A stretch of 64,000 nucleotides of DNA, taken from Nitrogeniibacter mangrovi. Its GTDB lineage: Bacteria; Pseudomonadota; Gammaproteobacteria; Burkholderiales; Rhodocyclaceae. This document shows positions 1 through 7,283 of the stretch, in pieces (the first letter of the stretch is position 1; the number at the start of each line of letters is the position of its first letter). A program made the position numbers and the translations under genes. Location of the stretch: assembly GCF_010983895.1 (NCBI RefSeq), contig NZ_CP048836.1, positions 124,001 through 188,000 of the forward strand. Reading direction: 5' to 3'. The notes beneath the pieces are model-generated. The model did not search any database and was not told where the DNA came from. It worked only from the letters and a program-made list of their open reading frames with translations.

Positions 1-2
1 CG

Positions 3-392
3 AGACAGCTTGAGTCGGCCATAGCCCTCCATTTTTCGGGCGGTGACTATCTTGCGGTCGTCACGCTAGCGGGCGCAGCAGAGGAAATCCTGGGCAAGCT
101 CCTTCAGCGCACCGGGAAGCGCGCCATGATCGACCACTTGATTGATCTCGATCGAGAGCTTACCGGAGGTCGTCCATTCGAGATCATCCGGCAGGAGATC
201 AACGGTGTCCGCAACTCCCTGAAGCACGCGAATGATCCGAACGAAGACAAGATCGTGGTCGAGCCGGGAGAAGCTATAGCCATGCTGGGGCGTGCCGTGG
301 TCAATTACGTTTCACTTACAGAATCTGCCACGCCGGCAATGGTCCGCGTCTACCGCCAGCTCATGAAGCTGCATCCCGATGTTGCCCGCTGA
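3..392 (+). CDS. HEPN-like hypothetical protein, integron cassette gene (5' partial)
   Basis: The reading frame is open from the left edge of the window, so the true start lies outside; the internal ATG at 126 is not needed as a start. About 129 codons are visible. The protein is mostly helical and contains RNSLKH, which fits the R-x4-H signature of HEPN domains, the ribonuclease fold common in toxin and defence systems. The stop codon lies inside the following attC-like site, as is usual for integron gene cassettes, and base composition is less GC-rich than the chromosomal genes further right. The HEPN assignment rests on one motif and helicity only; the function is unknown. Confidence 0.6.
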   Translation, partial: RQLESAIALHFSGGDYLAVVTLAGAAEEILGKLLQRTGKRAMIDHLIDLDRELTGGRPFEIIRQEINGVRNSLKHANDPNEDKIVVEPGEAIAMLGRAVVNYVSLTESATPAMVRVYRQLMKLHPDVAR

Positions 393-446
393 CAATTTGT
401 CCAAGCCGACGCCGCTTCGCGACGCGGCTAAACTCAGGTGTTTGGC
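387..446 (+). other. attC-like recombination site (59-base element) of an integron cassette
   Basis: The core reads AAGCCGACGCCGCTTCGCG followed by ACGCGGCTAAACTCAG. This is the imperfect inverted repeat of the attC sites known from aadA-type and Xanthomonas/Pseudomonas cassettes. It begins near GCTGACAA and ends with GTTTGGC, a degenerate form of the conserved GTTRRRY box. It sits exactly between two co-directional small genes and overlaps the stop codon of the first. The outer R boxes are degenerate, so activity is uncertain, but the central stem is very characteristic. Confidence 0.8.
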
Positions 447-1376
447 ATGACGCCCATGACCCTCGATGACTGCGAGAAAATCTTTGATCAAGCGCTATTG
501 AGCGAGAGTGAGTCAGCGTTCTGTGACGCCATAGAGCCGCTTTTTGGACAGTACGAGATTATTTCACTTGAGTTCGGCCGAGGCAGCATTTTTTGGCGCG
601 CCAGAACTGTAGAGCAGGAAATCTATCCGAATATCTCTGACCTTGACTATCCACCTCCCGAGCTTGCTAAGCAGGGACGCGTCAATGACCGCGGCATCCC
701 ATGCTTTTATATCGCACAGGGTAAGGAGACAGCCCTCGCTGAAGTTGGCGCAACGGAAGGTCAACTCGTCCAGCTAGCCGGTTTTAGGATCAAAAACGAA
801 TCTCCTATCCGACTCGCGGTTATTGGCGAGTACGCAAATGTGCAGAAGAATGGGTACATGCACTTCGCCGGCCGGGATCCTGATATGACGATCGCAAAAA
901 TTATTAACGGGATGCCACGACACGACGCCGTGAAGAAGATCTACATTGACAGGTTCTTCGCCAGCGTCCTTGCAGATCCAGACGCATCGAACAATGGTTA
1001 CATGTTTAGCCGGGCCTTAGCCCAATCGATATATTCGAGAATCGGCGCAAAAGGCATCGCATTCCCTAGTGTGAAGGACCGCGGCGGGTTCAACGTCGCC
1101 GTCCAAGCCGAGCCATCTGACCAAAGCTTCCATAACGTCAGTTGTATTGTGGTTCGCATTGGAAAGCCAAGAAAGTTTGGCTTGGTTGAGTTCACGATTA
1201 TCAAGTCAGCCGAGCGTCTGGACGACGATTGGAACTTCATCTGGCTTGATGGAGGTGATCCTGACGTGATTGGCATGTACAACATGACCAAAGAGGAGTT
1301 CGAAATGGCGTCGCGCAATCCCGGCGATAGAAACAACCTCCTTCGTGTGCTTCACTCGACTGCCATACGTCGCTAG
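447..1376 (+). CDS. RES-domain protein (putative NAD+-degrading toxin), integron cassette gene
   Basis: The encoded protein of about 309 residues carries an N-terminal RES-type region: FWRAR supplies the conserved Arg, and RGIPCFYIAQGKETALAEVG supplies the aromatic/Glu core. RES proteins are ADP-ribosyltransferase-fold enzymes; in RES-Xre toxin-antitoxin pairs they degrade NAD+ by phosphorolysis. No Xre/DUF2384 antitoxin is adjacent, and the protein is longer than the usual RES toxins of about 150-230 aa, so a role as a stand-alone or abortive-infection effector is possible. The ATG at 447 directly follows the attC site; GTG 438 (inside attC) and ATG 456 are alternatives. Lower GC than flanking chromosomal genes supports acquisition as a cassette. 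Confidence 0.75.
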   Translation: MTPMTLDDCEKIFDQALLSESESAFCDAIEPLFGQYEIISLEFGRGSIFWRARTVEQEIYPNISDLDYPPPELAKQGRVNDRGIPCFYIAQGKETALAEVGATEGQLVQLAGFRIKNESPIRLAVIGEYANVQKNGYMHFAGRDPDMTIAKIINGMPRHDAVKKIYIDRFFASVLADPDASNNGYMFSRALAQSIYSRIGAKGIAFPSVKDRGGFNVAVQAEPSDQSFHNVSCIVVRIGKPRKFGLVEFTIIKSAERLDDDWNFIWLDGGDPDVIGMYNMTKEEFEMASRNPGDRNNLLRVLHSTAIRR

Positions 1377-1381
1377 CTCAT

Positions 1382-1462
1382 GCCTAACAATTCAGTCAAA
1401 GTCGCTCCCCCCGGTCGCTGGACGTCCCGCAAGCGGGCCGCCTTTTACCTAAAATGTTAAAC
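1382..1462 (+). other. Second attC-like site, distal end of the cassette array
   Basis: GCCTAAC at 1382-1388 fits RYYYAAC, and GTTAAAC at 1456-1462 fits GTTRRRY. The flanking arms, CAATTCAGTCAAAG on the left and CTTTTACCTAAAATG on the right, are partly complementary with the bulges expected of attC, and a GC-rich inner region separates them. It lies six bases after the RES gene stop. No further cassette gene is seen to its right, so this is probably the last attC of the array; the integrase and attI would lie upstream of the window. Confidence 0.65.
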
Positions 1463-1632
1463 GTCAGCTTCGAGGCGTAAGCAGCCATATTTGCGTTGGC
1501 ATCAATTGGCGCCACCGGACAGTGCGCACATATCCGAGATGGTAGGTCGCCACGACATCGTTCTCGGCGTGCCCATCACGAGCGCCACTGACGCGGCGCC
1601 GACCGGCCAAAACTCCTGCATCGCCGAGACCG

Positions 1633-3705
1633 TCATTCCCGAGCCCGCGCATCCGTTCGCGCCAGATAACGCTCCACCGCATACAGATTCCGCCGTGCCT
1701 GCACATGCTCCGGCATGAGCCTGACGGCTTCACGCAGTTCGCGGGCCGCCGCTTCCCATTGGCCTTGTTGCCCTGCAAGCAGGCCGAGTGCCAAGTGCAG
1801 TTGGCCGGGTGCCGGGGATTTCGCGAGGCCGGCGCGTAGCAGTTCAACCGCTGCGTCGGTCCGTTCGGTGGCTGAGAGCAGGGCGGCGAGGCCGAGGCGG
1901 GCCGGTTGCAGCGCGGGTTCGCGCTCGAGGGCGCGGCGGTAGTGCGTTTCCGCGCCGGTCACGTCGCGCTGGGCGAGGGCGATGGCGGCCATGTCGAGCT
2001 GGACGCTGGGCATGTCGGCCATGGCCTGGCGGGCGGCGGTCAGCGCCGCCATCGCGGCCCGGCGCGTGGCGACCGATGCCGGCGCGAGGCGGCTGTCGGG
2101 CAGGTCGACCAGGCCCCGGGCGGCGGTGATGCGCACGGCCCGGCGCGGGTCGGTGAGCAGGGGGGGCAACTGGGCGAGGCGTTCCGTGGCGGGGCGGGCG
2201 GCGACGGCGAGGGCGGCGGATGCGCGCACGACGGGATCGGGGTCGGCGAGCGCGGCGGCGGGCACCGGGCCGGGGTTGCGCCGGGCCCAGGTCTCCAGGG
2301 CGGTGGCGCGCACGATGGCCGGTTGGGTGGTGTCCGCGATCAGGGCGGCGAGGCGCGGGATGGCCGTTGCCTCGCCCCGGCGTGCGGCGGCGAGGATCTG
2401 GCCGTAGTGTTCGGGCCGGGCATGCTTGCCGTGATGGCGTTCGATCGCGGCCTCGGCCCATTCCGCGCCCTTGTCCGCATGGCAGTTCTGGCAGGCGTTG
2501 GGGGTGCCGATCGTGCGGGTCAGGTCGGGGCGCGGGATGCGGATGGCGTGATCGCGCCGGGCGTGCACCACCATGTAGTTCTGGCTGGGCATGTGGCACG
2601 CGACGCATTGGGCGCCGGCGCTGCCGGGCGTGTGGAAATGGTGTTCGGGCGCGTCGTAGTGCTTCGCCTTCAGGCCCGGGAAGCGCCGGGTGTCGGGCGT
2701 GGGGGTGTGGCATTGCAGGCACAGGCTGTTGCCCGGTGCGCGCAGGGCGCCGCTGTGCGGTTCATGGCAGTTGGTGCAGGCGACGCCGGCCTGGTACATG
2801 CGGCTCTGGCGGAAGGAGCCGTATTCGAACACCTCCGCCATCTGCTGGCCGTCGGCGTGATAGAGGTCGGCGCGCAGATTGTCGGGGATGAAGTTGTCGA
2901 GCAGGGGGGCGCCGGGGGTGGTCTGCTCGACCAGCCGGGTGCGCCGGGCGTGGCAGGCGGCGCATTGGTCCACCTGCGCAGGGCCGCCGGCGCGCTCGGC
3001 GTAGAGCGCCTGGTTGGGGGTGCGCACGGGCGCGCCCTTGGCATTGCCCGCATGCGCCAGGGCGCGGGCGCTGTCCACATGCGCGCGACCGCCGCCGTGG
3101 CAGGCCTGGCAGCCGACGTTCGATTCGGCCCAGGTGGTGCGGTAGCTGTCCTGGCGGTCGTCGTAGCCTTTGCGGTAGGCGGTGGTGTGGCATTCGCCGC
3201 ACATCATGTTCCAGTTCTGGTAGCGGCCGGTCCAGTGCAGGTTGGAGCCCGCCGGGACGGCGCCGTCCGGATGGAGGCTGAACCACTGTTTGCGCCCGGT
3301 ATCCCAGGCGAGGGTGAAGGCCTGCAGCCGTCCGCCGGGCAGCGGCAGCAGCACCTGCTGCAACGGGCGGACGCCGAAGGTGTAGTCCACCGGGAATTCG
3401 GCGGGTTGGCCGCCGGCATCCTCGGTGACCACGAAATAGCGGCCATCATGGCGCACGAAGCGCGCCTGCTCACCCGGGCCCGAGAAGTGCGCCGCGGCGA
3501 AATCGCCGAGCACGGTGCGCGGGCCGGCCTGGGCCATGGCGTGGGCATGCTTGGAGTCGGCCCAGCGCCCGGCCTGTGCGGTGTGGCAGCCCAGGCATTC
3601 GCGGTCCGGCACGTAGTCGGGCCGGGTGCCCGCCTGCGGCACGGCGGCGAGGGCCGCCGATGCCGACAGGGCGAGCAGTGCGAAGAGCCGGGGGATCAGG
3701 CGCAT
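1633..3705 (-). CDS. Periplasmic octaheme cytochrome c with C-terminal HEAT/TPR repeats
   Basis: The 690-residue protein starts with a signal peptide (MRLIPRLFALLALSASAALA). It holds eight CxxCH haem-binding motifs (CLGCH near residue 37, then CGECH, CQACH, CAACH, CTNCH, CLQCH, CVACH, CQNCH to about residue 405), so eight c-type haems are expected. Residues from about 430 to 540 look like HEAT-type helices, and the last 150 like tetratricopeptide repeats. It resembles the doubled-CxxCH/cytochrome c554-type multihaem proteins that act in periplasmic electron transfer; the substrate is not evident. It follows the sulfatase gene by four bases and is probably the last gene of that operon. Confidence 0.85.
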   Translation of the reverse strand: MRLIPRLFALLALSASAALAAVPQAGTRPDYVPDRECLGCHTAQAGRWADSKHAHAMAQAGPRTVLGDFAAAHFSGPGEQARFVRHDGRYFVVTEDAGGQPAEFPVDYTFGVRPLQQVLLPLPGGRLQAFTLAWDTGRKQWFSLHPDGAVPAGSNLHWTGRYQNWNMMCGECHTTAYRKGYDDRQDSYRTTWAESNVGCQACHGGGRAHVDSARALAHAGNAKGAPVRTPNQALYAERAGGPAQVDQCAACHARRTRLVEQTTPGAPLLDNFIPDNLRADLYHADGQQMAEVFEYGSFRQSRMYQAGVACTNCHEPHSGALRAPGNSLCLQCHTPTPDTRRFPGLKAKHYDAPEHHFHTPGSAGAQCVACHMPSQNYMVVHARRDHAIRIPRPDLTRTIGTPNACQNCHADKGAEWAEAAIERHHGKHARPEHYGQILAAARRGEATAIPRLAALIADTTQPAIVRATALETWARRNPGPVPAAALADPDPVVRASAALAVAARPATERLAQLPPLLTDPRRAVRITAARGLVDLPDSRLAPASVATRRAAMAALTAARQAMADMPSVQLDMAAIALAQRDVTGAETHYRRALEREPALQPARLGLAALLSATERTDAAVELLRAGLAKSPAPGQLHLALGLLAGQQGQWEAAARELREAVRLMPEHVQARRNLYAVERYLARTDARARE

Positions 3706-3709
3706 GCGC

Positions 3710-5494
3710 TCATTGTGCCGCGCGCGGCTTCAGCTTGGCTTCATATTCCAGATCGTCGTAGTAGCCACGCGAGTTGCTGTAGCCCGGGCGGTCTGCCAGA
3801 CCCGGGATTTCCAGGGTGCCGGTCTGGCGCACATAGTCCTTCCAGGCGGTCAGCATTTCGCCGAGTTTCTGCGGATTGGCGGCGGCCAGGTTGTGCAGTT
3901 CGGAGCGGTCCTCGGCGACGTTGTACAGCTCCCAGTCACCGGAGCCCCACGGCTTGTTGGCGTAGACGATCTTCCAGTCGCCCTTGCGCAGCGCCTTGCG
4001 CCCGCCCAGCTCCCAGCCCATGGCTTCGTCCTTGCCGTGCACCTCGGTGGCGTTGCCGCGCAGGTAGGCGAGCATGGACTTGCCGCGCAGCGGCACCACG
4101 GCGTTGCCCTTGTGCATGGTCGGATAGTGCGCGCCGGCCAGCTGGTACAGGGTGGGGGCGATGTCGGTGATGCGCAGCGCGTCGCGCTTGACGACGCCGG
4201 CCTTCACCCCCGGGCCCCAGGCGATGGCGGGCACCGAGATGCCGCCTTCATAGACGAAGGCCTTGTAGAGGTGGAAGGGCGTGGCCGACACCTGCGCCCA
4301 GCCCGGGCCGTACTCGGCGAAGGAGCCCGGACGGCCGAGGTTGGCGGTGCTGTTGTCGAGCTGCTTGTGGATCCACTCGCGGGTGCGCGCGACGTCGTAC
4401 ACCGAGTTGCCGTCGGGCCCGTTGTCGGACATGAAGAACACGTAGGTGTTGTCCATCTGGCCGCTCTGCTTCAGGTAGGCGAACAGGCGGCCGATGTTCT
4501 GGTCCATGCGGTCCACCATGGCGGCGTACACCGCCATGCGCCGCGCCTCGGAGGCCTTCTGCTCGGGCGTGAGCTCATCCCACTTGGGCCACACCGCGTT
4601 GCCCGGGTAGGCGGCTTCGTCGGTGGTGACGATGCCCATCTGGCGCATGCGTGCCAGCCGTTCCTTGCGCAGCGCTTCGTAGCCTGCCTTGTAGCGGCCC
4701 TCGTACTTGTTCACGTCCACCTGGGGGGCCTGCAGCGGCCAGTGGGGGGCGGTGTAGGCCAGGTAGGCGAAGAAGGGCTTGCCCGAGTGCTCGCCGGCCT
4801 TGAGGTAGTCGATCATCTTCGAGGTGTAGAAATCCGAGGAGTAGAAATCCTTCGGGATGTCCACCGTCTTGCCGTTCTCTCGGTAAATGGCCTTGGGCGA
4901 CTTGTCCGGGTTGCCGGCGATGACGCCGAGCTGGTCGCCATAGTGGCTGGCGCCGCCCTGCACCAGGGCGTAGGACTGATCGAAGCCGCGCGCGGCCGGG
5001 CTGAACTGCTCCGGCACCCCCAGGTGCCACTTGCCGGTCATGGCGGTGCGGTAGCCGGCGCTCTTGAGCACTTCGGCGACGGTCACCACGCGATCGTTCA
5101 GGTGCCCCTCGTAGCCCGGCTTGCCCTTCTGTTCGGGGACCAGCAGCTCGCCCATGTCGCCGAAGCCGGCCAGGTGGTTGTCGGTGCCCGACATGAGCAT
5201 GGCGCGGGTGGGCGAGCAGAACGGCGAGGCGTAGAACTGGGTCATCGTCGTGCCGTCGTGGGCGAGCTTGTCCAGGTTGGGCGTGGCGATGTCGCCGCCG
5301 AAGCGGCCGATGTCCGAATAGCCCAGGTCGTCCGCCAGGATGACGATGAGATTGGGCCGTTTGGCCACGGGGGCCGCCTGGGCCAGCGGTGCCTGGGCGA
5401 TGCCCGCCAGGGCGAGCGCGCAGGCGGCGAGGGTGCCTGCGAGGCGTTTCGTGTGTGTGGAATCAATGGTCTTGTTCAAGGTGGATCTCCTCAT
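3710..5494 (-). CDS. Arylsulfatase, periplasmic (type I, formylglycine-dependent)
   Basis: This is a 594-residue sulfatase hydrolysing organic sulfate esters. RPNLIVILADDLGYSDIG near residue 48 supplies the metal-binding aspartates, and CSPTRAMLMSG holds the C-x-P-x-R motif whose Cys is converted to formylglycine. GKWHLG and FFMSDNGPDG are further conserved sulfatase motifs. An N-terminal signal peptide ends near APLAQAA. The ATG at 5494 is preceded by AAGGGA, but a TTG at 5479 preceded by AGGAG is an equally good start. It lies between the porin gene and the octaheme cytochrome on the same strand, which suggests uptake and desulfation of a sulfated compound. No dedicated sulfatase-maturating enzyme is seen in the window. 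Confidence 0.92.
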   Translation of the reverse strand: MRRSTLNKTIDSTHTKRLAGTLAACALALAGIAQAPLAQAAPVAKRPNLIVILADDLGYSDIGRFGGDIATPNLDKLAHDGTTMTQFYASPFCSPTRAMLMSGTDNHLAGFGDMGELLVPEQKGKPGYEGHLNDRVVTVAEVLKSAGYRTAMTGKWHLGVPEQFSPAARGFDQSYALVQGGASHYGDQLGVIAGNPDKSPKAIYRENGKTVDIPKDFYSSDFYTSKMIDYLKAGEHSGKPFFAYLAYTAPHWPLQAPQVDVNKYEGRYKAGYEALRKERLARMRQMGIVTTDEAAYPGNAVWPKWDELTPEQKASEARRMAVYAAMVDRMDQNIGRLFAYLKQSGQMDNTYVFFMSDNGPDGNSVYDVARTREWIHKQLDNSTANLGRPGSFAEYGPGWAQVSATPFHLYKAFVYEGGISVPAIAWGPGVKAGVVKRDALRITDIAPTLYQLAGAHYPTMHKGNAVVPLRGKSMLAYLRGNATEVHGKDEAMGWELGGRKALRKGDWKIVYANKPWGSGDWELYNVAEDRSELHNLAAANPQKLGEMLTAWKDYVRQTGTLEIPGLADRPGYSNSRGYYDDLEYEAKLKPRAAQ

Positions 5495-5593
5495 CCGAGT
5501 CCCTTCGGGCGCGCTGGCCGGCCGGGGGTGATGGTGGGTTAGGTGCCGCCGGAGGCCGTCTGCGTTGGCCCGTCGGTCAGCCCGTTGCCGGGG

Positions 5594-7000
5594 TCAGAAG
5601 CTCGCGGAAAGACGAAACTCGACGCCGCTCGAATCCTTGCCGCCGGCCTTCTCGACCGCCGGGCCGACATCGAAGCGCATGAGATCGATATCGACGGCGA
5701 AGTTGCGGCTGGGGGCCCAGCGACCGCCGATCTGGTAGGCGGTGCCGATGTCGCGTTCGTCGTTGCCCAGGGTGCCGACCACGGGACGCATGCCCGGCAG
5801 GTACACGTAGTCGTTGGTGTTCTGCCGCCAGGTCCGCATGATCTCGGCGTGGACGTGGGACTTCGGGATCGGCGAAAAGGCGAGCGAGGGGCCGAAGATG
5901 ATGATGTTCGACTGGGTGGTCACGCCGGCGATGCCGTATTCCCCGTTCTTGGGGTAGAGCGGATCGAAGGTGTGGCTGTTCGAGCCGTTCGGCTTGCCGC
6001 CGCTGGCGGCGTCGAAATGGATGCCGACGGCGATCTTGTGGGCCGAATCGAGCTTGTACTGGGTGTGGCTGCGGATGCCCCAGGCGCGAATGTCGCGGTC
6101 GGCATGGTCGCCGGTCTGGCCCACGACATCCCAGGTCCATTTGAACTTCTCGGTGTTGCCGAAGAAGCGGCCGCCGAAGGTCTGGCGGTCTTCTTCGCCG
6201 ACAAAGCCCTGGAAGCGGCGTGTCTCGATATGGCGGGTGAAGCCGTACAGGTCGAGGGCCATGCCCTTGGCCAGTGGCAAGGTGCCGTAGGCGCCGTAGA
6301 TCTGGGTGTTCTCGTCGGCGCGGTTGTTCATGGCGCCGATCTCGTAGGCGATGGGCTGGAGCGCGACCAGATCCAGGCGTTTGCCGTCCTGGGCCTTCAC
6401 CGTCGCGCGGATGCCGTCGAAGGCGAGGCGGACGTTGCGCAGGTCGCCGATGTTGAACAGCGCCCCCTGGCCGAACTGGATCTCCTGGCGGCCGGCGCGC
6501 AGCGTGGCCTTGGCGTCGCCGAGACCGAAGTTCAGATCCACGAAGCCCTGGGCGACATCGGTGCCGTTGCCGTCGCGCAGGGTGGGGAGCTTCGCGCCCC
6601 AGGTGCTGGTGTTCTGCATCTGCAGGAAGGCGCGCACCGCATCGTCGAACAAGTGCAGATCGGCGTGCAGCTGCAGACGTTGCATGACGAAGGAATCGTC
6701 CTGGAACGGGCCCAGCGCGAAGTCGGGATTGCTGATGGTGCGGTGGGTGAAGCGCATATCGCCGCCGAGCACCAGCCAGGAGGACTCGCCGAGTTCGTGG
6801 TAGCGGATCGCATCGAGCGGATCGGTGCGCTTGGCCGGGTCCTTGAGGAAGCGGTAGTCCGCGGCCCAGCGCGATGGTCCTTGTGGCAGGGGGCGAGCGG
6901 TTTCGAGTGGATTGGGGGTTTGCGCCTGAGCGGGGGCGGGCAGACCGGCGCCGGCGAGCGCGATCGCGCCGACGGCCAAGGCGAAGGACGTCTTGTGCAT
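5594..7000 (-). CDS. Outer-membrane beta-barrel porin, alginate-export family
   Basis: The 468-residue protein has a signal peptide (MHKTSFALAVGAIALAGAG...) and alternating aromatic/charged strands typical of the alginate_exp (AlgE-like) barrel family; RAGRQEIQFGQGALFNIGD is a characteristic family segment. Such porins in degraders usually import aromatic or sugar-acid substrates. The start at 7000 was chosen because GGAGA lies seven bases upstream, a signal peptide follows directly, and the longer frame to 7108 would begin upstream of the sigma-54 promoter. It is the first gene of an operon with the arylsulfatase and octaheme cytochrome, so it probably admits their substrate. Confidence 0.85.
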   Translation of the reverse strand: MHKTSFALAVGAIALAGAGLPAPAQAQTPNPLETARPLPQGPSRWAADYRFLKDPAKRTDPLDAIRYHELGESSWLVLGGDMRFTHRTISNPDFALGPFQDDSFVMQRLQLHADLHLFDDAVRAFLQMQNTSTWGAKLPTLRDGNGTDVAQGFVDLNFGLGDAKATLRAGRQEIQFGQGALFNIGDLRNVRLAFDGIRATVKAQDGKRLDLVALQPIAYEIGAMNNRADENTQIYGAYGTLPLAKGMALDLYGFTRHIETRRFQGFVGEEDRQTFGGRFFGNTEKFKWTWDVVGQTGDHADRDIRAWGIRSHTQYKLDSAHKIAVGIHFDAASGGKPNGSNSHTFDPLYPKNGEYGIAGVTTQSNIIIFGPSLAFSPIPKSHVHAEIMRTWRQNTNDYVYLPGMRPVVGTLGNDERDIGTAYQIGGRWAPSRNFAVDIDLMRFDVGPAVEKAGGKDSSGVEFRLSASF

Positions 7001-7076
7001 GCTTGTCTCCGTTGTCGTGTTTTGTTTCTTGTCATTCCACGAGCGCGTCGATGTGGCGCTCGCGGTGGAGACTGTC

Positions 7077-7092
7077 TGCAACTCGTGTGCCA
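7077..7092 (-). promoter_or_regulatory. Sigma-54 (-24/-12) promoter
   Basis: On the minus strand the sequence is TGGCACACGAGTTGCA, matching TGGCACG-N4-TTGCW in all positions but one, with the exact GG-N10-GC spacing. It lies about 77 bases upstream of the porin start, so transcription would begin near 7065. The adjacent two-component system encodes a sigma-54-dependent activator, the expected partner. This is a strong pattern match with consistent context. Confidence 0.85.
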
Positions 7093-7154
7093 AGGGATTC
7101 GCCGCCATGACGCCCGGGTGGGCGGTGCGGGGGGCGTGTGGGTGTAACGCAATA

Positions 7155-7185
7155 AATCTCGATATTTAGTCAAATGACCGAGATT
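7155..7185. promoter_or_regulatory. Inverted repeat, candidate upstream activator site
   Basis: AATCTCG (7155-7161) is repeated in inverse orientation as CGAGATT (7179-7185) with a 17-base spacer. It lies about 90-120 bases upstream of the predicted sigma-54 transcription start, the usual distance for enhancer-binding protein sites. The binding protein is inferred to be the regulator encoded at 7284-8642. Confidence 0.5.
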
Positions 7186-7227
7186 GAAGGGCGGCGATCC
7201 GTGGGGGCGTGCCGGGCGCGGCCGAGT

Positions 7228-7242
7228 GGTCGAATTTCGACC
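7228..7242. promoter_or_regulatory. Perfect palindrome GGTCGAA-T-TTCGACC, candidate enhancer site
   Basis: This is a 7+1+7 perfect palindrome about 170 bases upstream of the predicted sigma-54 start and just downstream of the regulator gene stop. It could be a second binding site for the neighbouring activator. A terminator role for the regulator gene is less likely because no T-tract follows on the minus strand. Confidence 0.45.
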
Positions 7243-7283
7243 GCTCCCTCGACAGGGGTGGGCGAATATTGCCCGGCCGCGGA

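Noticed and set aside
1463-1632. Possible third cassette gene after the last attC site
   Set aside because: Open frames here are short, without a ribosome-binding site or recognisable product, and overlap the end of the octaheme gene on the other strand.
1906-4170. Very long open frame on the plus strand opposite the octaheme cytochrome and sulfatase
   Set aside because: It is a GC-rich shadow frame: low-complexity Gly/Ala/Arg sequence with no domains, antisense to two clear genes.
7001-7108. N-terminal extension of the porin gene
   Set aside because: It would place the start upstream of the sigma-54 promoter and lacks a signal peptide; the ATG at 7000 has a good ribosome-binding site.
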